Shown here: one piece after another, positions 62,207 through 64,000 of the stretch
Layout: each line of letters starts with the position of its first letter
Numbering within the stretch: the stretch's first letter is position 1
Source: Verrucomicrobia bacterium SCGC AAA164-E04
GTDB taxonomy: Bacteria > Verrucomicrobiota > Verrucomicrobiia > Limisphaerales > AAA164-E04
NCBI GenBank assembly: GCA_000383715.1
Contig: KB911839.1
Coordinates: forward strand, 124,001-188,000
DNA: 64,000 bases
Direction of reading: 5' to 3'
The notes under the pieces: model-generated
Databases searched by the model: none
Told to the model about the DNA's origin: nothing
Seen by the model: only the letters and a program-made list of their open reading frames with translations
Program-made: the position numbers and the translations under genes

Positions 62207-63394
62207 ATGAAAATATTGGTCGCAAACTTAGGTTCGACTTCCCTCAAATGGCGTTTATTCGCCTTTGAAGGCGCGCAGTTCAGTCTGTTGCACAAGGGAG
62301 GACTGGAGCGCGTGACCGATTATCCTGCCGGGATAAATGAGTGTCTTGGTCAACTGAAGCAAGCTGGTGCCATTCAGGATGAATCCGAATTAAGTGCCGT
62401 AGGATTCAAAACGGTGCTGGCACAAACCGTTACGGGTTGTGTCGAGTTAAATGATGCTGTTCTGGAAGACATGGAGGGGGGTAACCTCATCGCCCCTGCT
62501 CACAATCCTCCTTACCTCACAGGGATCCGGCTTTTTGCGGAACGCATGCCGAAAACGCCGCTTGTCGGCCTTTTTGAAACAGCCTTTTATCAGTGGATTC
62601 CTGACACTGCGAAACGATACGGCGTGCCAGATTCATGGTATCACGCGGGGGTAAGGCGATGGGGATTCCACGGAGCCAGTCACAAATTCATTGCAGAACG
62701 CTCTGCTGAATTACTGGGCAGAGAGGATATTGCTCACCGTGCTCGGCAGCTTTATGTCGATCAAGGTAAGAGCATGATTGGAGATGGAGATTGTCGTGTG
62801 ATTTCCTGCCATCTGGGTGGTAGCTCATCTGTGACAGGTATCCGTAATGGCGTTGCCATCGGCAACAGCATGGGGCTGAGTCCTCAGTCCGGTTTGCCTC
62901 ATAACAATCGCGTCGGTGATTTGGATGCCATGGCGATCCCTTTCATGATGCAAAAGAAAGGGCTGACCTTGGACCATGTGATCCGTGACCTATGTCATGA
63001 AGGAGGACTCAAAGGAGTTTCCGGAGGTCACAATGACCTGCGGGACGTGCAGGCTCAAAGCGATCAAGGCAATCAGGACGCTCAATTGGCAATCGACTTT
63101 CTGGTTGCCGAAATCAGGCGCTGGATTGGATCTTATTATCTCGAATTAAATGGAATTGATGCGCTCGTTTTCACTGCAGGTATTGGTGAAAACCGAGCCA
63201 TGATGAGAGAAGCTGTTTGTGCGCAGCTTGGAAATCTTGGGGTATGCCTGGACCCAGTTGAAAATGAAGCATGTCAAGCCGCTGAAGCCGTGATCAGTCA
63301 CGAGGACTCTCCTGTCAAGGTAATGGTTATTCCCACCAACGAAGAGCTCGTGGTGGCCCGGGAAGTAAAACGATTTTTGGAAAAAAACTCTTAA
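62207..63394 (+). CDS. ackA: Acetate-kinase-family acyl kinase of the BMC, divergent active site
   Basis: A 395-residue ASKHA kinase. Kept motifs: VANLGSTSLK (phosphate-binding N7), APAHNPP (His99), RWGFHGASHK (His155), CHLGGSSSV, NNRVGDLD (Arg235), FTAGIGENRAMMRE, VIPTNEEL (Glu379). Changed: GHRVVHGG is GFKTVLAQ here, so the family Arg (R91 in the Methanosarcina enzyme) is Lys68, and the F-D-T-A-F Asp (D148) is Glu124 (FETAFYQ). The reaction expected is acyl-phosphate + ADP to acid + ATP, recovering ATP from PduL product. The changed residues raise doubt about acetate as substrate. The gene sits inside the shell-gene operon, between paralogues 2 and 3, 17 bases before the latter. Confidence 0.9.
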   Translation: MKILVANLGSTSLKWRLFAFEGAQFSLLHKGGLERVTDYPAGINECLGQLKQAGAIQDESELSAVGFKTVLAQTVTGCVELNDAVLEDMEGGNLIAPAHNPPYLTGIRLFAERMPKTPLVGLFETAFYQWIPDTAKRYGVPDSWYHAGVRRWGFHGASHKFIAERSAELLGREDIAHRARQLYVDQGKSMIGDGDCRVISCHLGGSSSVTGIRNGVAIGNSMGLSPQSGLPHNNRVGDLDAMAIPFMMQKKGLTLDHVIRDLCHEGGLKGVSGGHNDLRDVQAQSDQGNQDAQLAIDFLVAEIRRWIGSYYLELNGIDALVFTAGIGENRAMMREAVCAQLGNLGVCLDPVENEACQAAEAVISHEDSPVKVMVIPTNEELVVAREVKRFLEKNS

Positions 63395-63410
63395 ACGCAA
63401 AATAAATCTT

Positions 63411-63689
63411 ATGTCAAATCAAGCAATAGGAATGGTAGAAACCCGCGGTCTGATTGCCCTCGTAGAAGGCACTGACGCGATGTTGAAAGCGGCGAATGTC
63501 AAGCTGGCTGGCCCCATGAAGCAGGTGGGCAACGCCCTCGTATCCGCTGTCGTGGTAGGTGATGTGGCAGCCGTCAAGGCTGCGACGGATGCTGGTGCCG
63601 AGGCTATCAAGGCCGTCGGTGGCGAGTTGGTCAGTGTGCATGTCATTGCGCGTCCGCACAACGACATCGACGCCGTCTTGCCTCATTGA
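63411..63689 (+). CDS. BMC-H hexamer shell protein (paralogue 3)
   Basis: A 92-residue BMC-H protein. QAIGMVETRGLIALVEGTDAMLKAANVKLAGP leads to the pore loop KQVGNALVSAVVVGD (Gly40-Asn41-Ala42) and [33 protein letters not shown]. The pore element GNA, with Asn pointing into the opening, differs from the two others; the loop after is hydrophobic (SAVVVG). It follows the acyl kinase by 17 bases and precedes the BMC-P gene. Confidence 0.94.
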   Translation: MSNQAIGMVETRGLIALVEGTDAMLKAANVKLAGPMKQVGNALVSAVVVGDVAAVKAATDAGAEAIKAVGGELVSVHVIARPHNDIDAVLPH

Positions 63690-63719
63690 TCTTTGTCCTC
63701 AGTCATCACATAACCGCGC

Positions 63720-64000
63720 ATGTTTCTTGCACGAGTCGAAGGAGCGGTGGTCGCCACCAAGAAGGATCCCTCTATGTCGGGACGCAAGCTGTTGTTGCTT
63801 CGTCCCCAGCTAGTGGATGACCAGGATCCGACTCAATTTCGGTCCGGCAAAAATACCATTGTTGCGGTAGATAGTGTCGGGGCAGGAGAAGGTGAAATGG
63901 TGCTCTTTTGTCAAGGAAGCAGCGCACGTCTTGCACCAAGCCTGAAAGGTGCGCCAGTGGATGCTGTGGTGATCGGTATCGTCGACACCGTGGATGTACT
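63720..64000 (+). CDS. BMC-P pentamer shell protein (EutN/CcmL family), cut by the right edge
   Basis: From the ATG at 63720 the frame is open for 93 codons to the edge. MFLARVEGAVVATKKDPSMSGRKLLLLRP and DSVGAGEGEMVLFCQGSSAR are classic CcmL/EutN motifs; APVDAVVIGIVDTVDV is the last strand and helix region. Such pentamers cap the shell vertices. The family length is about 85-100 residues, so the stop is just beyond the window. PVM-type loci usually carry several BMC-P genes, so more should follow. Confidence 0.95.
   Translation, partial: MFLARVEGAVVATKKDPSMSGRKLLLLRPQLVDDQDPTQFRSGKNTIVAVDSVGAGEGEMVLFCQGSSARLAPSLKGAPVDAVVIGIVDTVDV

Noticed and set aside
1-64000. CRISPR array or tandem repeats
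   Set aside because: No regularly spaced repeats were found by reading the window.

Overview
The window looks like a chromosomal segment of a Verrucomicrobiota (PVC superphylum) bacterium that degrades polysaccharides. The signs are pseudopilin-like proteins whose N-terminal helix runs into an [11 protein letters not shown]-type motif, a lamin-tail plus LamG secreted protein, a planctomycete/verrucomicrobial cytochrome-like DUF1592-family/DUF1552 pair, many formylglycine-type sulfatases, and a bacterial microcompartment (BMC) locus of the Planctomycetes-Verrucomicrobia (PVM) type at the right edge. The taxonomic call is inference from gene families.

Layout. 1-5.0 kb (minus strand): secreted LTD/LamG protein running off the left edge, small lipoprotein, pseudopilin, DUF1080 (3-keto-glycoside hydrolase-like) protein with a textbook terminator, SnoaL-like protein. 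5.4-9.8 kb: a divergent sugar module with one canonical Gfo/Idh/MocA oxidoreductase on minus, and on plus an MFS transporter followed by two unusual Gfo/Idh/MocA-like proteins. 10-22.6 kb (minus): a degradative block with a lipoprotein, a sulfatase, two alpha/beta hydrolases, a DUF6288/HEAT protein, a YdjY-sialate-esterase fusion and a TPR-thioredoxin-fold protein. 23.4-30.5 kb: plus-strand secreted proteins (pseudopilin, DUF4198-like, unknown, PQQ-like propeller) facing a minus-strand set of AraC regulator, a lone CBM48 module and a Kelch propeller.

31.7-39.4 kb is a visibly GC-richer, partly decayed block: a cupin-type sugar isomerase-like gene, an unrecognised broken gene, the cytochrome-like/DUF1552 pair and a sulfatase fragment. 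Relics of one IS1-like transposon lie near both ends. 39.8-46.3 kb holds a DUF2490 barrel protein, an unrecognised 677-residue secreted protein, a broken FAD oxidoreductase gene, a sulfatase, a sugar-phosphate isomerase-like protein and further transposon relics. 47-51.8 kb is a run of three minus-strand sulfatases. 52.3-56.8 kb is a two-gene RND efflux operon. 57-57.7 kb is the longest copy of the transposase. 57.9-59.4 kb is a pair of TPM-domain genes, one broken in a G8 tract, followed by tRNA-Asn.

59.8-64.0 kb is the BMC locus: a divergent DeoR-type regulator, then pduL (phosphotransacylase), two BMC-H shell genes, an ackA-like acyl kinase, a third BMC-H gene and a BMC-P (EutN/CcmL) pentamer gene reaching the right edge. 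PVM-type loci break down deoxyhexoses such as fucose and rhamnose through lactaldehyde. The aldolase, aldehyde dehydrogenase and remaining shell genes would be expected just beyond the edge. Sulfatases and esterases to strip decorations, keto-sugar enzymes to cleave glycosides, and a BMC for deoxysugar end-products together fit growth on sulfated, fucose-containing (algal-type) polysaccharides. That ecological reading is inference.

No CRISPR array, rRNA or replication origin was seen. Start codons were moved to internal ATGs wherever the longest frame began with TTG or GTG upstream of a better start.
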